A stretch of 31,598 bases of DNA from Ophiothrix spiculata (taxonomy: Eukaryota; Echinodermata; Ophiuroidea; Amphilepidida; Ophiotrichidae): assembly GCA_000969725.1 (NCBI GenBank), contig JXSR01S005481.1; one strand, given 5' to 3'. A model generated the notes under the pieces. The model had not been told where the DNA came from. It worked only from the letters and a program-made list of their open reading frames with translations, and made no database searches. This document shows, one piece after another, positions 1-10,082 of the stretch. A program made the position numbers and the translations under genes. Position 1 is the stretch's first letter, and every line of letters begins with the position of its first letter.

Positions 1-130
1 ATACAGTAGTTACTAAGTTGGAATATTGAAAATTCCAAATCTAATTTACTTAGAATGCAAACACCTCCCTTTCGACCAGACCAATAATTTCATCTCAACA
101 CCATAAAGACTGAATACTAAAACGAAACCC

Positions 131-700
131 TGAAACTGAAATTGTATTCAGAATTTTTAAAAAATGTAATGCTGGCTACATATTTTAGCAATATAGATTT
201 TAAGATTGATTATCTGAATTTTCATTGTTTACATGTATTTCTTTGTTCGAAACGTTTATAATCGGTCGAAGTGCAGAACACTAACTTGTGATGAATGACC
301 AAGCAATTTTCTAAAAATTTAGAAAGAAAAACAGAGATAGAAAAAAAAAGATGCATGACGACAACATACATTATCTTTACCGAGAAACATTGGATATCAC
401 CTTAATAAAGCACATAAGTGGTATTTTCAGTTAAAATTCTATTACCGCGATTGCTGACACGTGGATAATTCTCCCAAATTGGTACTTTACATTGTATCGG
501 TTCTTTATTTGGAAGGACCATCCTGCAAACTAAACTACTAAGCTTTATGTTGTCTTGCCTTCAAAATACAAAAGTTTTAATGATATTACAATCAGTTAGG
601 CGTATGAAGCTACCTAAAATTGTATTTTTTATCCTGACAAGTGAATAGTTTTTATCCATACAAAGACGTGAAAACATATCTTTAAGGCCTCCAGATATAC
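131..700. repeat. Diverged repeat block, copy A
   Basis: This block shares ordered matches with 1240-1835 (copy B) and 10083-10760 (copy C). Shared landmarks are an AACGTTTATAA..CGGT stretch (251-268 here), GAAACATTGGATATCACC (384-401), a CACGTGGATAAT stretch, and GGACCATCCTGCAAACTA (515-532). It carries no open frame of note and no inverted ends. It reads as a non-coding duplicated segment; whether it began as a transposon is unknown. Confidence 0.7.
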
Positions 701-1239
701 TTACATTTACATTCAGAATTTTTCTCATGGTGTTACATTTTCACCACTATGTTAAATTTCATTCGGAATGAACATTTTCATTTTACTTTTTCTCATGGTG
801 TAAAATATTTGCCATAGTGTAAAATTTTACCATTTACCAAAATGTTCATAATGGAGAAATATTTTTCGCATCACGGCACATTTTGCAATGATTACTCATC
901 TGTAGGATATTAAATTCATAGTACATTACTTTCATTGATAATCATTGTTTTCGGACAATACCATACATGCATAATTAGATTGGTCTTTTCATTCTATTGT
1001 GTGATCTGTCCTTGATAGGTACTGTGGATTTTATTTTGAAGAAAAGATTTGCTTACCACTTCATATTTCTCCAATGATAACAAATTTCATTTTGAATATT
1101 TGTCACTGTGCGAATTTTGTATTATTATAATAGGAGTTTGGCGGATTATTCCAATCAATAATATAGTTTAGACACTCGAGGTCAATATGCAATCAGTTGT
1201 CTGGATATTACAAATGGTAAAAATGACGAAGTATATATC
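701..1239. other. Non-coding AT-rich stretch with a small imperfect direct repeat
   Basis: No gene is visible. A TTTTTCTCATGGTGT motif occurs at about 718 and again at about 788, each followed by a similar CA-rich segment, giving a roughly 70-bp imperfect duplication. Nothing else stands out. Confidence 0.5.
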
Positions 1240-1835
1240 TAGGCTGTTACTCGATGCAAACGTTTATAAACGGTAGAAGGGAAGAACACTAAGGCCCGGT
1301 GCAGACTCCACTATCGTATAGAATATTTTGTTTAGAATATTCTATGCTAACGACAAAATGACGTAGGTCATCGAATAAAACACACAGATAGAAACATTGA
1401 ATATCACCATATTATAAAGCACCTAGTTGGTTATTTCAGCTTGAAGTCTAATAACGCTATTATCAACACGTGGATAATTATCCTCAAATTGTTACTTTAT
1501 TTTGATGGACCATCATGCAAACTAAACTACTAAGCTTTATGTTGTCTTACCTTTAAAAGCTACCCAAAATTGATTTCTTTTTTATCCTGAGAAGTAAATA
1601 GGTTTTTTATCCATACACAGACGTGAAAACATATCTTACTCGATGCCCATACATATGATAAAAGCTGTTTTTGCTTGATCTACTTGCTTTACTGATACGG
1701 TTATTTCCAATACTCGTAGACAAAAACGGGAACGAATTTATGCATTCCTCACACACCAATGTTGTAAAAACATCTACACTTTCAAGTCACATAAAACGAG
1801 GAGCTCCGTTTATTGAACTAAAAATAAATATTATA
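1240..1835. repeat. Diverged repeat block, copy B
   Basis: It matches copy A (131-700) in its first 400 bases and copy C (10083-11140) throughout. Landmarks shared with C are GCTACCCAAAATTGATTT (1559-1576), TACTCGTAGACAAAA, CACACCAATGTTGT and CCGTTTATTGAACTAAAA near the end. A 73-codon open frame at 1671-1892 is not conserved as protein in copy C, so it is not called. A small hairpin (arms 1318-1327 and 1336-1345) interrupts the homology and is absent from A. Confidence 0.75.
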
Positions 1836-1961
1836 AATATTATAACGAATAAAATTGGTTTTTTCATCAAGTATGTTAAAAAGCTCAAATAAGTTTTAAG
1901 ATATTCATTACAAAAATCAAAATAGCCGATACTTTTGAATACTTCATAAAAAACTGTGAAT

Positions 1962-2058
1962 CTCCTTCAGATAGCAAATCAAGCACTTCTTCCACACCAA
2001 ACCACCTAAGGGTAGCAATTATATACGCACACCTACACAGACTCTGTTAATGACGTAT
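1962..2058. repeat. Short duplicated block D1 (partner at 13900-13997)
   Basis: CACACCAAACCACCTA, GGGTAGC and AATGACGTAT appear in the same order and spacing at 13900-13997. It lies just after copy B, as its partner lies some 2.8 kb after copy C, suggesting that both belong to one larger old duplication. Confidence 0.65.
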
Positions 2059-2484
2059 GACGAGGTCTAAAGCACTATTTGGTCTTAACCGCTCAAGGAC
2101 TTGGTAAAACAGTCATACCGCCCTCGTTTTCTCCTAATTTGAATATATTTCCATAAGTAGGAAACTAAGGAGAATTTAGAACAACGTCAGACAGATATTG
2201 TTTAATTTGCAAAGAGGGACGTGTGTTTGAATCTTACATTGATCCAGTAGGAGTATTCATATCTGCCGGTTTTGGGGTACCCGCCGGTTTGGGGCACTTT
2301 TACACTGGGTTATGAATTTTATTATCGATGTGTTTTCATCCCCGGGTTTTCATAATACAAGATAGTATACATTTGTGCACTTGTATAAATCTTGTTTACC
2401 TAATCAGGCCTACCCCTAGGGCAGTTTTGTATGTCTAGCAATAACAAGTCAGGCCACTTTCTGATGGCAAATAGTAGGCGTACA
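2059..2484. other. Non-coding stretch, nothing recognised
   Basis: No coding or mobile-element signature was found. A CCGGTTT[T]GGGG motif is repeated at 2265-2293. The stretch separates duplicated block D1 from the CACTG-ended element. Confidence 0.5.
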
Positions 2485-2877
2485 CACTGAAAATTGTGTT
2501 TCATCATTTGACAAATAATAAGTTGTCATGAAAATGGTCTAGTATGACAAACTATAATTTGTCGTGGATTTCGTCATACAAGTATTGAACGACGAATTAT
2601 AATTAGTCATGAAAAACGGTCTAGTATGACGACTTTCTCATGACAATTAGTCATGCTGAAAAATTAGTTTGTCATGATAAAAAATAATTTGTCATGCATA
2701 AAAATTAATTTGTCATGCAAGAATAATAATTTGTCACCTAATTTGTCAAGCGACACTAGTTTTCAAGAGGTTTTGTTTTCGGTAGACTAATTCCATTTAG
2801 GTATAGCTCAATCCATGTGAAATCAACGAGACGAAACACTCAGGTTCTGCTTGCAGGTTTTGCAATGGCTGTCTTGT

Positions 2878-2949
2878 CTAGTCCATCCAGATGGACCTCG
2901 CAAACGTCGCCTACGGCGCTCGCTTGTGAGGTCCATCTAGATGGACTAG
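2878..2949. repeat. Hairpin with 26-bp arms inside the CACTG element
   Basis: Arms at 2878-2903 and 2924-2949 match with two differences across a 20-base loop. Each arm contains its own palindrome, GTCCATCYAGATGGAC. It sits in the motif-free core of the transposon. It could be a relic of a smaller inserted palindromic element or a structural part of this one. Confidence 0.8.
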
Positions 2950-3080
2950 TCTGGTCAGAATCTGATGATGAAATATGAGTAAGCTTAAGCATGAGTACGG
3001 GAATTCTGAGTCCAGTAGTGTTTTTCTGTAGTTTTCTGTCCGACTCCGAATCCAATGCGGTCTGGTCGGAATGTGATGAT
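2949..3080. repeat. Imperfect direct repeat GTCTGGTCRGAATSTGATGAT
   Basis: Copies lie at 2949-2970 and 3060-3080, about 110 bases apart, with two differences. A related CCGACTCCGAATCC lies just before the second copy. The minus-strand reading is Ser/Asp-rich (SSDSDQT, SHSDQT), but there is no other sign of a real protein. Confidence 0.5.
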
Positions 3081-3579
3081 AGGCTAGGCACAAACCTAAC
3101 CTGGAATAAAAGAGTTATTCTGTTCGAATCGAAAGAGGTGTTGTCGCTAATTGTCCTCCTGTGCAATCGACTCGAGAATAAAACGCCACGCCACTTCTTG
3201 AAGGTACGGAAACCCGTTATATACGATATCGTTCGTCATGCAAATTCGTCAGCTCTCAGGTATGGTTAGTCGTGCTCAAAGAAGTTTGTCAACATAGCTT
3301 GTCATGCCTTCATTTGTTTGTCTTGACCTTAGCTCATGACAATGTGCATTTGTCAATTAACGAAAAGTACATTTGTCAATCTTTCAAACTCGTCCTTCAC
3401 AGATTTGTAATTCGTACAGTTACAAAAATAGTTTGTCCTGCATTTGTTTTCGTTTGGCATGCGCCGCGCCCGCAAATATCGTCAAGCGACGAATAAGGGG
3501 AAATTCACTTGCATGACTAATTTATAACCCTTGTTTGACGACTTTTTCCACCACGTTTGACGAAATAATGTTTTCAGTG

Positions 3580-4164
3580 CAGAAACTCTTGATAGAGTAT
3601 TTGTACTTGAAATACTAAACAAAGTAACGCCAGCAGTTTTTAATATTATTCGTGTTCAGTCAGTATTCTGTTCCACGTATTCAATCTCTATATACCTGAC
3701 GTCACCATTTAGAAAAAAGAAGGTCACTTGCATGACAGGAGACAGACTTATCTGCTCCCAAGAAGTGTAACCAGAACATTTGCTTTCACTTAAATTGTCT
3801 GCAAAAGTCAAAATTTCAACCGAACAAATCATCTCACACATCAGAAATGTTAATTAGAGAATTTCTTTATAGTATTACTTTACTTCACTGGTGTCACCGT
3901 ATCACGTGACCAATGTACTGGGTTAAATAATAATAAGATCAGTTCCATAAACAAAATCAAAACCATTTTTTCTCAATTTCTTGCAGCTATACCAATGTGT
4001 TTCTACCACATTTGAGACTGAACTGAAATATTTTTATATAATATGCAGAAATAGCACATAATGGTTATTCAAAACACTGAAAACGATTTTAATGTTAAAA
4101 ATATATATCAATCATAGATATTCAGTTAAATTCTAATTAGGTTTTAAGGAAGAAACAAACTTTA
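3580..4164. other. Non-coding stretch, nothing recognised
   Basis: No gene or element is supported. Short open frames on both strands lack codon bias and any recognisable motif. Confidence 0.5.
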
Positions 4165-4784
4165 ACTTTTATTCTTATTCAGTGGGTGTGGCTTATAATT
4201 CAATGAAGCAATCTGACTGGTTCTTACCCTAACTCCGCCCATCCGTTATGATACGATAGATGACAGGCAGCGCGTCAAGTTTGAAACATGTAAACAAATA
4301 GGAACTACTTTTTTACAGTGCTGCCTTTGGGACTTGTTTTAGCAATTTACATTCTTATAAAGACAGGTTAATTGATTTATGACATAAAATAAGTCCAAAC
4401 ATCTGTATGACACACTCGATTACTGTAAATTTCATAAAATTTATTCAGTTCTTTCGAAGATCGACCCAGCCTAGCCCAGGCCTTCTCACTCAGCTAAAAG
4501 TAAACACATGTGCATGCACTGATCTCGAAGCGAAATGTTGTGGTGAACAACATAGCTCATCATTTTGTCTCGTTATTTTTTGAACTGAAATTCATGTTGC
4601 AAATATTATAAATGTTGGCACGATTGGCAAGTCAGAGGCCGAGACGGTAAGATTCGTGCCCGGATTCGTGCATTGTATTTAACACTGGACGCCGGGCCGG
4701 CCTAGCTAGGCTAGCCTCAACACGGGCCTTCCGATGAAATGCAATGTAATGCCGGGATTGAATTAAGCTTACAGTTGCTTACCT

Positions 4785-4977
4785 TGCTCAGTTTTGAATA
4801 AATAATCTTCTTTACAATTACCAATGACACTGTTTTCTCAGTTTCTAGTGAAGAAAAGCAGAGTTCATGACCAAGTCCCGCTTCAAGTCTTCGCATGACT
4901 TTCAGGCTCTCAGCAAGCCAATCGTGAATGCTCAGTGACAGTGTCAGTGCCAGTATTGACTCGGAAAATCGTGTCAT
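4785..4977 (-). CDS. Candidate first coding exon with splice donor (uncertain)
   Basis: On the minus strand an ATG at 4977 opens a frame of about 64 codons that reads like ordinary protein, with DWLAESLKVMRRLEAGLG and HELCFSSLETEKTVSLV. It runs into AAG|GTAAGC at about 4785, a good splice donor. I do not recognise the protein. There is no signal peptide or clear domain; the start context is poor and no following acceptor or exon could be assigned. It lies inside the inverted-repeat-bounded segment, so it could be the 5' end of a host gene, a gene piece picked up by a transposon, or chance. It is the only stretch here that looks like a host exon. Confidence 0.2.
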
Positions 4978-5126
4978 CTATTTCATGCAATGTTACGTTT
5001 TTCAGCAAACACACCAAGTAATGATTACAATTATATCTTCATCAAAACACATTTTTAGTATATTCCAATCAGATTTTGTGCAGATTTTCTTCATGGCTCG
5101 ATCGTCATTCATGTCATTTGTAAACA

Positions 5127-5157
5127 AAACAATGTGAGACAAAACAATGTGAGATTT
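5127..5157. repeat. 15-bp tandem repeat, two copies
   Basis: AAACAATGTGAGA is repeated twice in direct succession, a simple local duplication. Confidence 0.7.
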
Positions 5158-5664
5158 ACCTGGTATATTAATCCGCGCCAGCTGCGCGCTGGAAAAATCG
5201 TACGTGTGGATTGATTCATTATTTAGACAGGGGTGTCAGTAATTAACTAGATGATGTCACGCTAATTTTTTAATGTAAAAACACATTAATTTTCTTAAAA
5301 ACGGTAAAAATCCGAATAAGAATGAGAATAAAAGATAAGATTTCTTGTTTTGCCTGTCATCTATCGTCTCATAACGGATGGGTGTGTACATTATTTTATC
5401 GTAATGGGCACCCCCGCTTTTATTCTCTAAGTAAAAAAATACTTTAACTTACTTTCTAGCCTTTTTGACCATCTCATTATTTCAGCCGCCAGATTTATAG
5501 ATATGTTATACAATTTTAGTTGTTTTTAAAGTAAAGAAAAGATGCCTCATCTGTTACAAAGTATTACACTATTCAATTCAAGTCAAATTTATTTATTTCA
5601 ATCAAGCACATGTGTCTTCCAAATATGGACATTGCAGTCGTCATCATCATTTCAATGTTCATGA

Positions 5665-5830
5665 TATTATGTCACAATTTTGACTCTATTTATATCACTA
5701 CTCAAACCAATGGTTGAAATATCTTGACGTGTTTCACTTGCAAATTGAATATTGAATATCATGTTGATGACAAACAAACTGACATTTTTGACAATAATTG
5801 ACATTACAGAATTGACTCTTACGGTTTAAT
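5665..5830. repeat. Duplicated block E1 (partner at 16823-16985)
   Basis: Shared landmarks are ATCACTACTCAAACCA, CACTTGCAAATT, GATGACAAACAA and AATAATTGACATTACAGA, which ends both copies with AATTGACT. The same order occurs at 16823-16985. It belongs to the wide-spaced duplication that also includes 6747-6925 and 17905-18090. Confidence 0.8.
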
Positions 5831-5914
5831 AGTTATACTGTGTTTTGCAAGACGTGATACGTAATATTTTTTCGTGAAGTGTGTCTGATATTAATCAATT
5901 CGTAAACCACACAA

Positions 5915-6182
5915 TAATTTAAAGGTGAGTACCCACATCTCTTTCGAAACGATTGGGCTAAACTCAACAATTTGTTATATTTGCGGTGTGGGGATCGCCA
6001 CACCTCTTTCACCTTCCTAGCATTAAATGCCGGTACCCATTTGACATCTAGTTGGAGAGGAGCACATGAGGGTAAATATGTTGCTCAAGGACACCAAACA
6101 CGCCGCTCATCGGATTCGAACTCACGACTTTCAATGTCCGGTGATTAAGAATCGGGGACTTATACCACTAAACCACGCATGT
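5915..6182 (-). mobile_element. tRNA-derived SINE, full length, with 9-bp target duplication
   Basis: Read on the minus strand, the tRNA-like head has an A box TGGTTTAGTGG (6165-6175) and a B box AGTTCGAATCC (around 6111-6121). The body follows with GGTGTCCTTGAGCAA, TGCTCCTCTCC, AAATGGGTACCGGC and GTGTGGCGATCC. A body of this form is widespread in SINEs of marine invertebrates; I suspect the Nin-DC type but cannot confirm it. The sequence ACCACACAA flanks the unit at 5906-5914 and 6183-6191, fixing both ends. It interrupts the first copy of the 5665-6925 duplicated block and has no counterpart in the second, so it inserted after the duplication. Confidence 0.85.
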
Positions 6183-6191
6183 ACCACACAA

Positions 6192-6746
6192 GACCACAAA
6201 ATAAAGTTTAACAAGTGAGGTTTCTTATTTTGGTACAATATAATTTTGATTGATTACAGGAGGAACACAGATGATAATGATATTATTATTATATTGCATT
6301 TACCTAATATAGGACGTTGTCTTACAGTTTTCTTTAACATTTTATTTTATCAGAAGCTTACATTTCAATAAAGCCTTTCAAGGTTGAATTAAATAACTAT
6401 ATTGTTATGTTAACGGAACGGTTTTACCATTTTTCGCAATTTTAGTGAAACTCCAAACAGCACGTCTATTCCAAGTAACTACCCCTTTGTTGTAAGCATC
6501 GAGCGTTAATGTACAATGTACGTGCTGATTTAGGGCTCCATCGTTTTACTATTGTGACTCTAAGTAATGTCAATAATTGTAAACTTGACACTTTGTGTTA
6601 TTTTATTATTGAAGGTATATATGAATTATCTTCTTCATACCTATTACGTATACCCAACAACAGTTTAGAAAACGAGTGTCTTTTATAGGGAAACTGGCTT
6701 AAAAAGAATAAGGTGTGTTCTTCTATTATAAGTACACAAACAGCAA
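6192..6746. other. Non-coding AT-rich stretch between duplicated blocks
   Basis: No gene or element is recognised. It lies between blocks E1 and F1 of the wide-spaced duplication, but its own match in the second copy is too weak to trace by eye. Confidence 0.5.
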
Positions 6747-6925
6747 TGTTATTATAGGTCGGGCTGATCGTTACGTATTCAACGTAAGAGATAAACGCAA
6801 ATCCCAAACGAAATTGAAACCTGAAACTTTCACAACTGTTGACTATTTAATGTGTCCACGTTAGATCATGAAGCTAAACCTGCCAATAGGTTCACAGATA
6901 CAAATTGCCTTAGATGAGGTGTATT
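6747..6925. repeat. Duplicated block F1 (partner at 17905-18090)
   Basis: ATTATAGGTCG, TTCAACGTAAGAGATAAACG (17 or more identical bases), CGCAAATCCCAA, GAAATTGAAA, CTGAAACTTTCA and CAATAGGTT occur in the same order in both copies. The 11,158-base offset is almost the same as for block E1 (about 11,152). Confidence 0.85.
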
Positions 6926-7446
6926 TTTCTGGTCTGTAAACTTTGTGAAGAATATAGATTTATTTGCAAAATATTTATAAATGGTTAAATGCCGTAAGTT
7001 TGGTTACCTTTTGATAACACACAGAAAATGGGCAAAACCAGGAGTTTTCACTTTGTGTTACTTAAACTTTAAAGCTATTCACATTAGGGTAGGATAAGTA
7101 TATTCTTAAAGGTTAAAAGCAAGGAATCATCCTATTATAGTTTCAAGGTCATTATACAAGGTTGGCAGGAAAATATACAGATTGTAACATAAGATAGTTA
7201 AGTGAAAGTGTGCTTTTGTATTGCATAAAAATGCTCAATTTACAATACGTTGGCTGCATAACATACGGACCAATTTGATAAGGTACGTGTCATCCATTCA
7301 CTACAAGGTTAAAGAACATATCATATTTTCACAAAAACACTTCAAAGATTTTAATTCTTGGAATAAATTTTGGCTTCATTTGAAATTTCTCACGTTAACA
7401 GCTAATATGCATATCATACAGATAACTTGTTTATCACAAGTGAATG
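6926..7446. other. Non-coding AT-rich stretch
   Basis: Nothing recognised. A 93-codon open frame at 7221-7502 runs into the following mariner-type element and has no protein-like features. Confidence 0.5.
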
Positions 7447-7448
7447 TA

Positions 7449-8497
7449 CGAGGGTCATTCAAAAAGTTCTACCTGTTGTATCATAACTTTTGTTCTATAT
7501 AAGATAACTACTTGAAAATTGACACAAATATAGCTATGAATATCACCTACACATGGTGTAACAATCATACCAATATCTTATCTAGATTTCTGTAGGTTAC
7601 CTGAAAAGCGCAGTAAGTTTCGGTACACCGGAAACGGCAAAATATTTAATGACATTACACCTGAAATTATATGTGCAGTTTATGGATGAACAACCATCTG
7701 TATACCCAAACTTATGTAAGTTACAGAATAAATTTGATATGAAAGTGTACCTGACAGTCCAACGAGTCATTTGTCACTGATAAATTAAACGTGTTACAGA
7801 TATAAATTAATCAGAATCCCAATATTTGAAAGGATGTCTTGTACCCTCTTAGGTTACGAATATCGGCATAATGTGTTTCTCTGTAGTTTGACTTTTCCAA
7901 GTGCGTTTTTATGTAAAAAGCGACTGTTAAAAATTTACTACACCACATTTTTCATTCCAAAAATTTAATTTGGTTCCCCTTGGTATCTACCATGAAAATA
8001 TTTTAAAATAAAGTCGCATATAATGCCACCATTTTGCATCTCTTTTCATTAAGGTCAAATTCTTCGCAAACTGTGTGTTTGGTGATTTTAATATTATTGC
8101 TGGAGGGGCTATTTGTTCCTATTATTGTTATGCTTGTGAATGACCTTTATTTGCAGTTTGGGTCAGCTTTTTTAATCATCTCGCATAACTGTATGTTCAT
8201 TCTTATGTTTTTAAACATTTTACTGTATAGCAACACTGCATGGCTAAATCATGGCCTTTTCAATTCACTGTACTTGAGCCACTTTTTAAAATGTTACACA
8301 TATTTTGACCGTTTCCGGTGTACCGAAACCCTCTGTGGTTTTCAAAACACGTACAGAAATCTAGATAAGATATTGATATGATTGTTGCACCATGTGTAGG
8401 TGACATTCTTAACTATATTTTTGCCGATTTTCAAGTAGCTACCTTTATTAGATCAAAAGTTATGATACAACAGGTAGAACTTTTTGAATGACCCTCG
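7449..8497. mobile_element. Mariner-type non-autonomous element with ~200-bp terminal inverted repeats
   Basis: The ends read CGAGGGTCATTCAAAAAGTT and its inverse, each flanked by the dinucleotide TA (7447-7448 and 8498-8499), as expected of Tc1/mariner insertion. The inverted arms continue for about 200 bases (7449-7650 and 8296-8497) at roughly 80-85% identity, with landmarks CACCTACACATGGTG, ATATCTTATCTAGATTTC and TTTCGGTACACCGGAAACG. The 650-base core has no transposase motif. A 115-codon frame at 8034-8381 overlaps the right arm and is probably chance. The arms have drifted, so it is not recent. Confidence 0.92.
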
Positions 8498-8499
8498 TA

Positions 8500-9735
8500 G
8501 AAAGAATATAAAGGTTTGTTGGATAGAAAATAATTGCTTCTAAATATAACGTCTGGAAAATGTCTTTCCAAAAAGTTACCAATTCGAGCAAATTACATAA
8601 CAAACAGGAATCATGCTCCAAGAACCAATCTAAGATATGTGACTCCTTATGGTGGTCGGATATTCACTGGGCTGTAATAAGCAACCATTAACCACAATTT
8701 TTTATATTCCACAAAATGTCAGATTTTAGGAGGAATATAATACATGTTTGTATAAAGTTAATACCTCACCGTGCCATAACAAAGACACTATTCTATATTA
8801 ATTGTATTGATCAAGTTCTGCAAGGAGAAGTATGACTGCAAAAGATATTGTCATCTCATCAGCTTCAGGGCATAATTTAGAGATCTTATATTTCATTAAA
8901 AATACAAAATGTTTTGTCCACGTTAGCACGTGGGATTACAACAGGCTTTTGCATCATTTGCGGGTATAACACCATCGAAATATAAAAAGTACCTGAAACA
9001 TAGCCATGAAATAAAAGCTATATAAGTAGTGAAATATTAGTTGTATGGGTTATTACACTAAGTTTTCGGCAATATTCAAAAGAACCAATAATTTTGCCGA
9101 GATAATATTAAGTCTGTAAGATCATTATCATATGCCGCAAATATTGGGTTGTTTTCACGTCTTGGCTTTTCAAAACACAAAAGAAGGGATGATTGTTGTC
9201 GGACTTGAATATATCAAGAAAAATATTTTGAATTTTTACGTAAAATATATATTGTATATATATTTGGTAGTATTTTTGATGTCATACTTATGTTATTGGG
9301 ATGTATGTAGAAAATCCCTTTTTGAGAACAAGTGATATGTACTGGTGATCATGGATAAGCAATTATTGTGGAATGCGCGAAATAGTGTGATCAGGGTTAA
9401 GCCTCTGGAAAAATTACCCCGAAATGGTGGAGGATTGACTTAATTAAGGCAAGCCTTTTTCTACCAATAGAATATTACCTTTTTCAGGTTCTATGTTTTG
9501 AGGAAATATATCCATAATGATGTCCAAACTTGCATGATCTTTATATACAGATGTTGGATGCAAGAGGCCCCAAACCGATGTTAATCAACTATAGTCATAC
9601 CTATTTAATAATGGTATCTGTGGAACCATTTCAAATCGTTGAAATTTTCAGCATTTTCATCTATTCATGTTTAACCCGAACCTCCTACCTACCATTTTTC
9701 GTTCTCAGCCAATCTCCTCGGAAATAAGGGTGTCA
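8500..9735. other. Non-coding AT-rich stretch, nothing recognised
   Basis: No LINE, SINE, inverted-repeat element or exon was found by eye. The open frames are short and built from AT-rich codons. Confidence 0.5.
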
Positions 9736-9741
9736 AAAATT

Positions 9742-9826
9742 GGTGGTTTCCACCGGGGCTCGAACCATGGACCTCTCGCTTCCCAATCCCGCGTCCACCT
9801 ATACCAAGCCACCCGAGGGGCGCTAC
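9742..9826 (-). mobile_element. tRNA-like SINE head
   Basis: On the minus strand an A-box-like TGGCTTGGTATAGGTGG (9795-9811) is followed by GGGATTGGGAAGCGAGAGG and a B box GGTTCGAGCCC (9757-9767) at normal tRNA spacing. The order and the GGAAGCGAGAGGTC segment are typical of tRNA-derived SINE heads. The 3' body is not clear; minus-strand sequence to about 9670 may belong to it. No target duplication was found. Confidence 0.65.
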
Positions 9827-9926
9827 CTAGGCAGCGATTTCGTGCACATATGGTTAAATTCGGACTTAGGCGATTTTGGCGATTTGCTCTTGTAGCTTTT
9901 TGTAACCTTTGGGAGCTTAAGGGTTA

Positions 9927-10082
9927 ATGTGCCAAGTATAGTACTTTTTATTATTTTTATATCAGCAATTCAATCATTTTTTACCTAGCAATTTTTCACC
10001 GGAAGAAACATTTCTTGAAATGTGACATATTGGAATTTGAAACTTTTTATTTTTGTTAATAATTCCTTAGATAATAGATAAT
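9927..10082. other. Short AT-rich spacer
   Basis: Nothing recognised between the SINE head and repeat copy C. Confidence 0.4.

Larger units (their letters stand above)
2485..3579. mobile_element. CACTG-ended non-autonomous DNA transposon with GTCATG motif arrays
   Basis: The element starts CACTGAAAA and ends with the inverse, TTTTCAGTG. Its outer 250-350 bases at each end hold many copies of a TTTGTCATG-like motif about 15-20 bases apart, while 2760-3230 is free of them. A second copy beginning at 31428 matches the first 170 bases closely, confirming the left boundary. CACTA/CACTG ends with dense subterminal motifs are typical of the CACTA-Mirage-Chapaev group, so that placement is an inference. 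No transposase is encoded; the open frames inside are short. The flanks share only CA, so the target duplication is unresolved. Confidence 0.75.
4165..5434. repeat. Segment bounded by inverted repeats, possible transposon with captured sequence
   Basis: A 32-bp inverted repeat lies at 4238-4269 and 5351-5382 with a single mismatch (CCATCCGTTATGA..TAGATGACAGGCA). A second short pair, ACTTTTATTCTTATTC at 4165-4180 and its inverse at 5314-5334, lies outside on the left but inside on the right, so the two pairs are not nested and the region may be rearranged. The interior is less AT-rich around 4620-4740 and contains a candidate exon on the minus strand. No target duplication was found. It may be a fold-back element or MITE pair around unrelated DNA. 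Confidence 0.45.

Noticed and set aside
2840-3269. Overlapping frames on both strands (108 and 92 codons) as a protein
   Set aside because: They lie in the core of a transposon with a hairpin and direct repeats; the Ser/Asp-rich look comes from repeated GATGATG-type DNA.
8034-8381. 115-codon frame inside the mariner-type element as a transposase piece
   Set aside because: It overlaps the right inverted arm and shows none of the mariner catalytic or helix-turn-helix pattern; it looks like chance in AT-rich DNA.
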